A DNA stretch of 64,000 nucleotides from Prevotellaceae bacterium KH2P17 (GTDB lineage Bacteria; Bacteroidota; Bacteroidia; Bacteroidales; Bacteroidaceae): positions 62,001 to 126,000 of the forward strand of contig FZRE01000001.1 in assembly GCA_900199655.1 (NCBI GenBank), in the 5' to 3' direction. A program made the position numbers and the translations under genes. The notes under the pieces were generated by a model that saw only the letters and a program-made list of their open reading frames with translations, was not told the origin of the DNA and made no database searches. Shown here one piece after another: positions 18,754 through 27,667 of this stretch; within the stretch, counting starts at the first letter, position 1, and each line of letters starts with the position of its first letter.

Positions 18754-21591
18754 TTACGTGGTAATGTTTTTGCGATACTGCACGGGTGATAGTCCTGTCA
18801 GTCGTTTGAACTGACGGCTGAAGTATGCCTGGTCACTGAAGCCACAGCGTTGGCTGATGTTGGCGATAGTGTCCTCGGGGTATCGCCTGAGAAGTTGCCG
18901 CGCATAGTCAATACGTATTTTCGTAATGTAGTTTGAAAGAGTATCTTGGGTCAAATCGCTGATTTTACGACGCAGGGTACTCTTGCTCATACATAGAGTC
19001 TGGGCCAGCAGGTCGTGGTCTATGTCTGTGGTCCGCATTTGGTTATATACAGCGTTGGTGAATCGGGATATGAAATCCCTGTCGGTTTGCGTCATCGTTA
19101 TTTTGATATTGTCTGTCTGTTCAGCCGCAAGTGTGAACTTCTCTTGCAGCATACGGCGTTCCGTGAGAATCCATTCTACGCGGATGAGCAGCTCGCTCAC
19201 GCTGAAAGGCTTGAACAGATAGGCGTTGGCTCCGGCCCGAAGTCCTTCTTCCAGATCCTCTTGTTCCGCCTTGGCTGATATGATGATGATGGGTATAGTG
19301 CTGGTCTCGGGTGTAGAGCGCACCTTTTTGCATAGTTCCATACCATCCATGCCAGGCATCATCAAGTCGGTTAGGATGATGTCGGGCATGATGTTAAGCG
19401 TTTTCTCCAATCCCTCAATGCCATTGTCGGCATAGAACACCTGGTAGTTTCCTTTCAATTGTCTGCCAATAAACAAAGCCACATTGGCATTGTCCTCTAC
19501 GATGAGCACTTTTGCAGCGTTTTCTGTGTTTACAAGGCTGTCCAGAGGCTTGTTGCTTTCCGTTGAGATTTCGCTGCTTTGCAATCCGTGAGATGCAGTC
19601 TGCTTGATGGCCTCGGCTTTGAATGCCTTGCCGGGCGTGTCACCATGCCTTAATGGCAGCGCAATGGTAAATGTAGTTCCTTTGCCCAGTTGACTTTCCA
19701 CATTGATGGTTCCCTGCATGGACAGCACCATTTGCTGTACCAGCGAAAGGCCTACTCCCGTTCCTGTCTCTCTCGCCTCCGTTCTTTCCTGAAAGAATGG
19801 CTCAAATACATGAGGCAAGCTTTCTTGGCTTATTCCATGCCCCGTGTCAGTCACGGTTACCATGAGCCGGTTTCTTTCGGTGTAGCTCTCTATGGTGATG
19901 TTGCCATGTTCGGGAGTGAATTTTACAGCGTTGCTTATCAGGTTGAACATAATCTTGTTCATGTAGTCAGGAATGATGTCCATGATAATCTCATTTTCCC
20001 GTGGATTGAACCTCATCATGATATGCTTGGCCTTGGTGAATTGCTGGCCAACATCGACAATGGTCTCAAGGTAGGGCACGATGTTGCCCCGTTGGTATGC
20101 GGGCTTTTCCACCTTAGACCGTATTTTGCTGATATCGAGCAGCTGGTTGACCAGCTTGAGCATGGCCTCTCCTTGGCCGACGATGATGCTTCCTGCTCGG
20201 CGTATGCTGTCCATCTCGTCAGGATTGGCATTGGCAATCTCCTTGCCATAGCCCTGTATCAAGGTAAGCGGTGTGCGGAACTCGTGAGTAATGTTGGTGA
20301 AGAACCGATCTCTCATGCTGATTAATTGCTTGTGTCGTTTGTTGGCCTGCAGCCGTATATGCGATATGTACCAGAACGAGATGATAAGCCCCACTAACGC
20401 AACCATGAGGATGCCCAGCAGTATGTTGGTCAGGCGTTCCTTCTCCAGCTTCTCGTTTGTAGCCTTTATCTTTGATTCATTTTGTTGTTGCATGAGTGTT
20501 TCCTGCAGGTTTTCTATCTCGAACAGGTTTTGCGAGTTCACGATACTGTCCTTGGCAGCATTGGACAGCGTATAGTTCTCCAAGGCTTTTTGGTAGTCGC
20601 CAGTGTTGTGATAGTAGTCAGCATAGAGCTTGTATATCTGCGAATAATATTCCTTGGCCCCGATTCTCCTTGCCGTGTTCATGGCCAAAGCCAGATAGTG
20701 CTCGGCCTGTTCAGTGTTGCCTGTTTCCACGTATGCCCCGGCCAGTGCTATGCAGGGCTGCATCCACAGCCACAGGTCGCGGTCGTTGTCTATGATGTTC
20801 ATGGCCTCGTTGAACTCCTCTATGGCTCTGTCGTATTGCTTGATGCTCTGGAAGATTCTCCCAAAGTTCATGTGGCTATAGGCTATTCCTGTTTTTGTCT
20901 GTGCCTTTTTGCTGTACTCATAGGATTTCTTGTAATAGACGAGAGCAGAATCAGTCATGCCTCTTTTCTCGAACACTACGCCGATGTTGGAGTTGTCCAC
21001 GTTCATTCCAAGATAGCTGCCGAGTTGGGTCTCTATAGCCAATGCCCTGCGCAGGGTGCTGTCGGCTTTCTTGTAATAGCCCAGCGTGGTGTAGATATTG
21101 CCCAGCCCGTTGTAGCCTATGGCCTCACACTTCATCAGTTTCTTGCGTTGAGGTGCTCCCGGGTTGTCACTGGCATCTATGGCCATGGAGTGATACAGGA
21201 ATCCCTCATGGAGCAGTCCCATGCGGCGGTAGTTCACGCCCAGGTCGTTCATGGCCGAGGCCATCATCAGTGTATCTTTTAACTGGGTGGCTATGGCAAG
21301 CTACCGCTGATGGAACCTTACGGCCAGTGTATATTGGCTTGCTGTCTGGCAGGCATGACCCAATTCGGCCAGGGCTCCTACCTCTTGCTGTGGCTGGTTC
21401 CTCTGTCTGTATTTGTCGGCAATGCTGAGCAGGGAGTCGATGTTCTTGGTGTGGTTGTTGGTCGTGTCAAGCATCAGGCGTTGGCTGTCGGTATAGAAAG
21501 TCTCTGCAGGTTTCTGCTTGCAGCCAAAGGGCAATAGGCATGTCGCCAAGACAAGTATAAAGATGATGCTATGTCGTTCGGTAAGGCTCAT
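18754..21591 (-). pseudogene. hybrid two-component sensor-regulator (TPR, kinase, receiver, AraC) interrupted by TAG
   Basis: One frame runs from ATG at 21591 to the stop at 18754 except for a single TAG at 21303-21301, so the intact gene would be about 945 codons. The first 96 codons give a lipoprotein-like signal (lipobox LPFGC) and the start of TPR repeats. After the stop the TPRs continue (LAIATQLKDTLMMASAMNDL), then a membrane helix, the histidine kinase (phospho-acceptor His in FTNITHEFRTPLTL, ATP-binding boxes DTGHGIS and GTGVGLSLVQ), a receiver (Asp in ILTDLMMPGMDG) and an AraC helix-turn-helix ending GLSPVQYRKN. An internal start at 21267 could still give a form of 837 residues without an export signal. 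Everything but the one codon looks functional. Confidence 0.8.
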
Positions 21592-21619
21592 AGGCTTTCT
21601 TGCTCAAGTTAACATATCA

Positions 21620-21627
21620 CAAAAATA
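21620..21627 (-). promoter_or_regulatory. -7 element of the hybrid kinase gene
   Basis: TATTTTTG on the minus strand, 28 bp before the ATG at 21591. No clear -33 box, but a run of eight C residues (21653-21660) lies just upstream of where it should be. Confidence 0.5.
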
Positions 21628-21908
21628 ATATATTTTTTCTTTATTTGTATTACCCCCCCCTGTTTTTAATATTAATTAACAATATGTTCAGGTTCTAATC
21701 TGTAAATTATTTATGCGTAAAAACGCGTCATCCTGAACTTGCAAACCAGGATTCCATACCGGATGAAAACTGTGCTCTATGCCTCGCTTTCAACGTTCTA
21801 TATTCCAAGACGGGCGTAAACTCGGCAACTTTACGTCCTAAACACGTCCGCTTTGCATCGCAAAATCGTCCGTTTGGGATAGCAATCAGTGGAGAAATAG
21901 ACCAGTTT

Positions 21909-21974
21909 ATGTAACATATAGTTGAACTTGATGTAACATAAAGTGCTTCTTGATGTAATATTTAGTGTGCTGAA
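21909..21974 (+). repeat. three direct repeats with 22-bp period
   Basis: ATGTAACATATAGT (21909), ATGTAACATAAAGT (21931) and ATGTAATATTTAGT (21953) start exactly 22 bp apart. Such spacing places the same face of the helix toward a protein, as in binding-site arrays. Confidence 0.65.
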
Positions 21975-22315
21975 CGAGCCTGTATCTTGTATAAGGAGAT
22001 GATAATCAAGGTGTTAGTTAAAATGGGTCATGTTGCCCGTATTTGCGGCCATAGGATTTTATTTTCAGAATATTCGATTCTCAGGATAGCTGTTGTCAGA
22101 AATCTTCATGGCTGGACATGTTCATTTCCAGGGCATAGAGCCATGAGCTTCGGCATCTCGCCTCATGGGCGTTATCGGCTTTTGTATTTACATCATCTTG
22201 ATATTCAGATGCTTAGTGTAAGGTTTTGACTGTTTATTACAAATCTGAAAAGTAGAAAGGTCATATAGTCCAAATGGTTAGTTAAATAGTTCAAAAGGGT
22301 TTTAAAATATTTCTT

Positions 22316-22323
22316 TAGCTTTG
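22316..22323 (+). promoter_or_regulatory. -7 element of the 1211-residue protein gene
   Basis: TAGCTTTG matches TAnnTTTG and lies 91 bp before the ATG at 22415. No good -33 box was seen, which is compatible with an activator-dependent promoter. Confidence 0.55.
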
Positions 22324-22414
22324 CAACAAGAACCCTCAGGGGTGTGCGTCTTTGGTTCTGCCACACCATTGGTGGCACTGTTCAATACCTTTGAATCAAT
22401 AACTTAATAGCAAT

Positions 22415-25400
22415 ATGAATCAAATGAAAACAAAAACACAAATGAATTTAGCGCAGCGTAGCTATGGAATGTTCATGGCGTTGCTGTGCTCGTTCCTGCT
22501 GATTCCGTTAGGCGGAAAGGCGCAAAACGTCACGATAAGTCCCTCGTCGGGAAAGTTGGTGGCGGGTCTCACCTACGAGGGAGAGATTGGCTTTGAAAAG
22601 GGTTGGAGTTCGCTTTGGCGACACAACCAGTTGCCCCTGACACTCACCGTGTCGGATAAGAGCCTTATTTCAGAGAGTGGGGTGTTGAAAGACCCTGCGG
22701 GCGACATTATCTTGGACACGACACAAGATTTATATGTACTCATGTCAGGTTCGCCTCTCACTACGGAACTGCATGTGGGAATCTCCTTACCAAAGGGCTA
22801 TCGCTTCACAGGCTACCGAATCGTGCTCTTGAACAATGTGAACGGCAAGACCATTGGTGGAATAGATATAGACAATAGAGAGAAGAGGTTCTACGAGACA
22901 GGAACCGACTTCAACTTTAACAATTACAAGGCAAGAACAGAGAACATGCCAAGCTCAAACAACGACAACGAGTATGTGATTGAGCGCACGAGCAAGACAG
23001 AGACCGATATGGGCAACAATCTCTATTTCCTGTTGCACCATACGCAGCAAGGTTTCTATGGTGTCACGATGAAATCGTGCGAGCTTTACTTTACGGCGGA
23101 GGGCGCTTTCGAGGCTGATGTCACTCCAGGTAAGCCAACGAATATCATCAGCGAGGGTGTCAATATGGTGGGATCGGCTTTCTCTACCAGCAAACTTGAT
23201 TTAGGCAAGTTGGAGCCTCGCACCAAGAATGGCGTAACTTTCTATAGCTACGACTTTAACGATGTAAAGGAGTTGACCGCCAGCAACTGGCTCTATCAAG
23301 AGGATGCGGTGACGGCTGACCACAAGTTGCCGGCAACAGCCAGCAGTGGCTCTATCCAAGCGTTGAAGAACGGCAACGACCTCTATTATGCCTTGGGCAA
23401 TAATACCTATTATATAGAAACACCTACATCCACTACCTCACAAGAGGGAACGGACATTCCTTTGGGCTATCGCATCACAGGCGCCAAGATCAAGTACCAT
23501 TACGGCACGGCAGCCTCCGCAGGTACAGTGAGTTACACGGGCGATTTAGGGGGCTTCTATATTACACATACGAGTTATGGCTCTACGTATTACTTGCAGA
23601 CAGATGGAACATGGAATCAGAACAACCGTGTGTTGTGGAAACTGAACGGCAACGCGGCCAGTAGTGGTAAGATTTATAGCGGGGATAACTATTTATATGT
23701 TTATCAAAGTGGAAGCAGATATTATATTTATGGTACGACAAACATAAGTCAGGCTACATCCTTTACTATAAATGGTAATCATATCAAGTATGGTAATGGC
23801 TTTTTGGTTTATAGTAACAGAACTCGTGCCCAGATAACCAGTTCAAGCAATAACGCGGCCAGTTGGACGGCGGCTACAGTTACAGGTACAGTGCAGAATC
23901 CAGCCTTTACGCCATCGCCCTATACCTTAAAGATATATGGTACGGACAAAAACAATGTGGACCAGCAAGTGAATGTGCGCAGTGGATCTGATGGTACTGT
24001 AGAGTTGGCGGGCTTGAACAATGACGCCATCAAGTTCCAGATAGAGGGACTTGCCGAGAACACCAAGGCTTTGGTTACATTCGAACTCACCCTTGAGGCT
24101 CTGAATCCATTCGTCAACTCCATTGACATTGTCTGCCATTCCATGGTGGAGAGTGGGCCAACGCTGATGCAGCAGTTCACCAGCAACGACTTCCAAGTTT
24201 CGGGAGGCAAGTTCGTCTTCTATGTGCCACAAGACTTCTTTGGCGGAGGAGAGCAAAAGTGTAGCTTCACGTTCGAGAACCTGCTCAGCAAGTATGGCGA
24301 CGAGACCTATCCTGGTGTGACCGATCCTCACCATGCTCGCTACTTTTTCGTGAAGTCACCTTATTATAATACATACGATGGGCAGCAGTATAATGCTACG
24401 GGCAACGAGCCTGCCGCCGACAAGATCCATACCGAGATGTGCGGCGATGTGCCTTTCAAGTACAGCAATATCGACGAGTTGGACAACAATAACACCAGCG
24501 CCAGTTCCACCACATTGGAGGAGTACCCGTATTCTGAGGCTCTCTATCTGGAACAGGGCGGTAGTTTCTCCAGCGACATTGTGCTTGCGGTGGGAGAGGA
24601 GAAGCCTTGCTATCTCTTCACGGCCGACGAGACTCGCTGGAACATTGCGCCTACCACGGCTTGGGAGCATCGCTACTATGCTTACTACTTGATGGACTTG
24701 AAACTGGAAACCAAAGACTATGTGGCTAAGTGCGAGCTGACCAAACTCTATGACGCTACCTGCTACAACAAGGATGGCGCGGACGCGGAGTTGCCGATGT
24801 ATGGAGGCGTGTTCAAGGCCTTGGACAAGGAGACGGGCGAGGAGATCCCTGGCGAGAATGCCTATCTCACTGTTCCCATGATGCGGCAGGCTTTGCAAGA
24901 CGAGCTTTACGGTAATGCCGAGAAGGGCATCGCTGGAGTGGGGGCTACGGGAATGCAGGTTCTCTATCTCGACTACACCAATCTCTATTCGGTTCACATT
25001 CCAGAGAAGACCGAGATGGATGCCATGAAGGCGTTGCTCAATCCCAACTGCCTGATCTATTTCCCCGTGCGCACGAACTACAATGAGGACAACTATATCC
25101 AAAAGACGATTAGTGGCGACTACCGCGCTTGTAAGAACATCGTGATAACCGACCGCCAGCCATTCTACGCACCGTTCAAAATTACGGTGCCAGCCGAGAA
25201 CTACGCCACTTACACACGTGAGATCACCATTCCGCAGAACGGCAAGGTGACCAACGCCACGGTGATTCTTCCGTTCACGTTGGATTTGCAGGCCGGAACA
25301 CATACCAATAGAGATGGCCTTTGCTCGTTCACGGTGAACCAGATGAACGCAAGCAATTGCCTGTCGCTCGACCAAGAGGCTACAGCGTCGGCATCCGACT

Positions 25401-26050
25401 ATATCGGAAACGCTTACTTCTCGCCAGTAAGTGGAAGCACTACAGAGGCGAATGTTCCTTATATGGTGCAAGTGACAAACGCTCCAACCGACGCTAAAGT
25501 GTCGTTCATCGCTACGCAATATGGCTCTGACGTGGTTGCCACGAAGGGTGCTATGGCGAGCGACTACACCTTCATGGGCGAGACGGCCACGGGCACTATG
25601 GCTGGTAGCAATTACAGCTTTACGAACTATGGCTCGTACTCCGGCAAGAAGTTGAACAAGAACGGAAACATCTTCTACTTCTCGGGCAATATGTATCTGA
25701 ACTCCAAGAACCTGCGCGAGCATCTACAGTATGTATATGTATATCCGTTCCGTGGTTACTATCAATACACGGGAGGCTCTGGCGCCAAGGTGATGAAGTC
25801 GTTCAATGTGCTCTATGGTGAGAACGGCACGACCACGGGTATTACCGACATTGACGAGAAAGCCGACTTGGCCGTTATGCCAGGCAATGGAACGCTTACC
25901 TTCGAGACCGCCATCGACCAGCAAGTTCGGGTGTTCGCCGTCAATGGCACCATGGTCAATAAGCTTTCCTTGAAGGCTGGCGACAGGCGAACGATAGCTT
26001 TGCCCGCTGGTGTTTATATTGTTAATAGAACTAAAATGATCGTTAAGTAA
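22415..26050 (+). CDS. large secreted protein of unknown function
   Basis: A 1211-residue protein with a signal peptide; translation may start at 22415, 22424 or 22442, the last giving the tightest signal sequence (MNLAQRSYGMFMALLCSFLL ending GKAQ). The mature chain is rich in Tyr, Thr, Ser, Asn and Gly with alternating beta-strand character, and I recognise no catalytic motif. Segments such as GYRITGAKIKYHYGT and GYRFTGYRIVLLNN look like internal repeats. The C-terminus (RVFAVNGTMV...LPAGVYIVNRTKMIVK) is the shared tail of this organism's secreted proteins. It is followed 14 bp later by a tiny gene. A surface adhesin or structural protein is the likely class. Confidence 0.65.
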   Translation: MNQMKTKTQMNLAQRSYGMFMALLCSFLLIPLGGKAQNVTISPSSGKLVAGLTYEGEIGFEKGWSSLWRHNQLPLTLTVSDKSLISESGVLKDPAGDIILDTTQDLYVLMSGSPLTTELHVGISLPKGYRFTGYRIVLLNNVNGKTIGGIDIDNREKRFYETGTDFNFNNYKARTENMPSSNNDNEYVIERTSKTETDMGNNLYFLLHHTQQGFYGVTMKSCELYFTAEGAFEADVTPGKPTNIISEGVNMVGSAFSTSKLDLGKLEPRTKNGVTFYSYDFNDVKELTASNWLYQEDAVTADHKLPATASSGSIQALKNGNDLYYALGNNTYYIETPTSTTSQEGTDIPLGYRITGAKIKYHYGTAASAGTVSYTGDLGGFYITHTSYGSTYYLQTDGTWNQNNRVLWKLNGNAASSGKIYSGDNYLYVYQSGSRYYIYGTTNISQATSFTINGNHIKYGNGFLVYSNRTRAQITSSSNNAASWTAATVTGTVQNPAFTPSPYTLKIYGTDKNNVDQQVNVRSGSDGTVELAGLNNDAIKFQIEGLAENTKALVTFELTLEALNPFVNSIDIVCHSMVESGPTLMQQFTSNDFQVSGGKFVFYVPQDFFGGGEQKCSFTFENLLSKYGDETYPGVTDPHHARYFFVKSPYYNTYDGQQYNATGNEPAADKIHTEMCGDVPFKYSNIDELDNNNTSASSTTLEEYPYSEALYLEQGGSFSSDIVLAVGEEKPCYLFTADETRWNIAPTTAWEHRYYAYYLMDLKLETKDYVAKCELTKLYDATCYNKDGADAELPMYGGVFKALDKETGEEIPGENAYLTVPMMRQALQDELYGNAEKGIAGVGATGMQVLYLDYTNLYSVHIPEKTEMDAMKALLNPNCLIYFPVRTNYNEDNYIQKTISGDYRACKNIVITDRQPFYAPFKITVPAENYATYTREITIPQNGKVTNATVILPFTLDLQAGTHTNRDGLCSFTVNQMNASNCLSLDQEATASASDYIGNAYFSPVSGSTTEANVPYMVQVTNAPTDAKVSFIATQYGSDVVATKGAMASDYTFMGETATGTMAGSNYSFTNYGSYSGKKLNKNGNIFYFSGNMYLNSKNLREHLQYVYVYPFRGYYQYTGGSGAKVMKSFNVLYGENGTTTGITDIDEKADLAVMPGNGTLTFETAIDQQVRVFAVNGTMVNKLSLKAGDRRTIALPAGVYIVNRTKMIVK

Positions 26051-26064
26051 AGGAGGACCGCTCT

Positions 26065-26247
26065 ATGAAAAAGAAATATATGACACCAATGGCCGAGACG
26101 ATTCGTGTTGCCCAGCAGGGCGCTATCCTTGACGGTAGTTGGAATGATCATGCCGACGCTAAGCAGAATAATGGTTTCTTATATGACGATGAGGTGGCCG
26201 ACGAGGATGAATTGAACATCCAACATCGGAACCTCTGGGAAGATTGA
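26065..26247 (+). CDS. small protein of unknown function (Y-x-x-P leader type)
   Basis: A 60-residue product starting MKKKYMTPMAETIRVAQQGA, with an acidic second half (DDEVADEDELN). It has a full AGGAGG ribosome binding site at 26051-26056, rare in this genome, and lies 14 bp after the 1211-residue secreted protein. It resembles the 64-residue protein at 18050-18244 in size, basic N-terminus, Tyr-x-x-Pro and position after a large secreted protein. Function unknown. Confidence 0.6.
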   Translation: MKKKYMTPMAETIRVAQQGAILDGSWNDHADAKQNNGFLYDDEVADEDELNIQHRNLWED

Positions 26248-26251
26248 TGAA

Positions 26252-26326
26252 GCCCCCTCCGCGAGGAGGGAAAGCTCCATCCAGCAAAGTCTCTCCCCCT
26301 TGAAAGGGTGGGGAGACTTTTATTTT
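26252..26326 (+). terminator. double hairpin terminator after the surface-protein operon
   Basis: A first hairpin CCCTCC/GGAGGG (26254-26270) is followed by a long stem, AAAGTCTCTCCCCCTT against AAGGGTGGGGAGACTTT (26286-26320), and TATTTT. The second hairpin is a likely terminator. The composition resembles the GC-rich palindromes at 10565, 11473 and 54346. Confidence 0.7.
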
Positions 26327-26435
26327 GAGCTCCTTTCATGGTTTCCTCTCGCCAATAAAGCCTATATAATGTTAAAAATCCCTATTGGTTTACTTTTTGT
26401 CTATATATATATTAGGTTGTTTCAAGAATTGTTCG

Positions 26436-26443
26436 TACCTTTG
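26436..26443 (+). promoter_or_regulatory. -7 element of the str/S10 supercluster
   Basis: TACCTTTG lies 85 bp before rpsL. A TTG at 26417-26419 is only 16 bp upstream, shorter than usual, so the -33 part is uncertain. This is the only good candidate for the main promoter upstream of rpsL. Confidence 0.6.
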
Positions 26444-26528
26444 CAGCCCGAAATAGGCCTTATTGTGGCCTGTTGCGTAATGCGTTGATTATAAACAAAA
26501 TAAACATATAAAATTTAAAAGTAAAATT

Positions 26529-26909
26529 ATGCCTACAATTCAACAGTTGGTAAGAAAAGGCAGAAAGGTAATGGTAGACAAGAGCAAGTCTCCGGCTTTG
26601 GACAACTGTCCACAGCGTCGTGGCGTCTGCGTTCGTGTTTACACTACAACCCCCAAGAAGCCTAACTCGGCAATGAGAAAAGTTGCCCGTGTGCGTTTGA
26701 CAAACCAGAAGGAAGTGAACTCCTACATTCCCGGAGAGGGCCACAACCTGCAGGAGCACAGCATCGTGCTGGTACGTGGCGGCCGTGTAAAGGACCTGCC
26801 CGGTGTACGTTACCACATCGTTCGCGGTACACTCGATACCGCCGGTGTAGCCAGCCGTACGCAGCGCCGTTCGAAGTACGGAGCCAAGCGTCCGAAGGCT
26901 AAGAAGTAA
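26529..26909 (+). CDS. rpsL: 30S ribosomal protein S12
   Basis: S12 sits at the decoding centre and affects fidelity. The 126 residues include [19 protein letters not shown] and [20 protein letters not shown]. The Lys residues altered in streptomycin-resistant mutants (in PKKPNS and RVKDLPG) are wild type. It is the first gene of the long ribosomal cluster, followed by an unusually long 257-bp structured gap before rpsG. Confidence 0.98.
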   Translation: MPTIQQLVRKGRKVMVDKSKSPALDNCPQRRGVCVRVYTTTPKKPNSAMRKVARVRLTNQKEVNSYIPGEGHNLQEHSIVLVRGGRVKDLPGVRYHIVRGTLDTAGVASRTQRRSKYGAKRPKAKK

Positions 26910-26924
26910 AAGCCCGCAGGAGAC

Positions 26925-27035
26925 AAGTTTTTAAGTTTATGAGTTGACAGGTTGGTAAGCCGGCAGCACGGCTGCTGCTTCAGAACCAGACATTTTCCGC
27001 CTAAAGGGGAATGCGACTCACAAACTTGAGAACTT
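26925..27035 (+). promoter_or_regulatory. structured rpsL-rpsG intercistronic element
   Basis: A 20-base segment (26925-26944) can pair with 27016-27035 with 17 Watson-Crick pairs, two G-U pairs and one mismatch. It encloses a further AGCCG/CGGCT hairpin (26957-26972). In E. coli S7 binds the rpsL-rpsG intercistronic RNA to repress translation, so an analogous control element is a reasonable inference. The AT-rich arms could also belong to a dispersed repeat. Confidence 0.5.
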
Positions 27036-27166
27036 TTGAAGAGGAATTACAAACAACAATCGTTTTGCTGGAGAATTGTTACACAAGGTTGAGTAAATGC
27101 CCGGGTGCGGGCGTTGAAGAACGTCAGAACGACAGCCTCCGCAGAATACATATTTAAATAAACAAA

Positions 27167-27643
27167 ATGAGAAAAGCAAAACCAAAGAAGCGTGTGGTCC
27201 TGCCGGATCCGGTCTTCAATGATCAGAAAGTATCAAAGTTCGTTAATCACCTGATGTACGACGGCAAGAAGAATACCTCGTACGAAATCTTCTACAAGTC
27301 GCTCGACCTCGTTAAGCAGAAGATGGACAAGGAAGAAAAGTCGCCTCTGGAAATCTGGAAGCAGGCACTGGACAACATCACTCCGCAGGTGGAGGTGAAG
27401 AGCCGCCGTATAGGTGGTGCCACGTTCCAGGTTCCTACCGAGATACGTCCGGAGCGCAAGGAGAGCATCTCGATGAAGAACTTGATTGCCTTCGCCCGCA
27501 AGCGCGGCGGCAAGTCGATGGCCGACAAGCTGGCTGCCGAGATTGTTGACGCGTTCAATAACCAAGGTGGCGCCTACAAGCGCAAGGAGGACATGCACCG
27601 TATGGCCGAGGCCAACCGCGCATTCGCTCACTTCAGATTCTAA
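27167..27643 (+). CDS. rpsG: 30S ribosomal protein S7
   Basis: S7 nucleates assembly of the 30S head and contacts E-site tRNA. The 158 residues contain the signature region [20 protein letters not shown] and [19 protein letters not shown] 24-bp gap separates it from fusA. Confidence 0.98.
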   Translation: MRKAKPKKRVVLPDPVFNDQKVSKFVNHLMYDGKKNTSYEIFYKSLDLVKQKMDKEEKSPLEIWKQALDNITPQVEVKSRRIGGATFQVPTEIRPERKESISMKNLIAFARKRGGKSMADKLAAEIVDAFNNQGGAYKRKEDMHRMAEANRAFAHFRF

Positions 27644-27667
27644 TCACAAATAAAGGTAAAAAGAAAA

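Larger units (their letters stand above)
21592..22414. other. 823-bp intergenic region with poly-C tract and 22-bp repeats
   Basis: Divergent upstream region of the hybrid kinase and the 1211-residue protein. It holds a -7 box for the minus-strand gene, a run of eight C residues, three 22-bp spaced direct repeats, and a -7 box for the plus-strand gene. An 80-codon frame at 21987-22229 has no start signal or family resemblance. The rest is unexplained. Confidence 0.6.

Noticed and set aside
21987..22229. 80-codon plus-strand frame
   Set aside because: No promoter or ribosome binding site and no recognisable family; a decayed gene fragment is possible but not supportable.
26300..26488. 62-codon frame before rpsL
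   Set aside because: It lies over a terminator and the promoter region of the ribosomal cluster.
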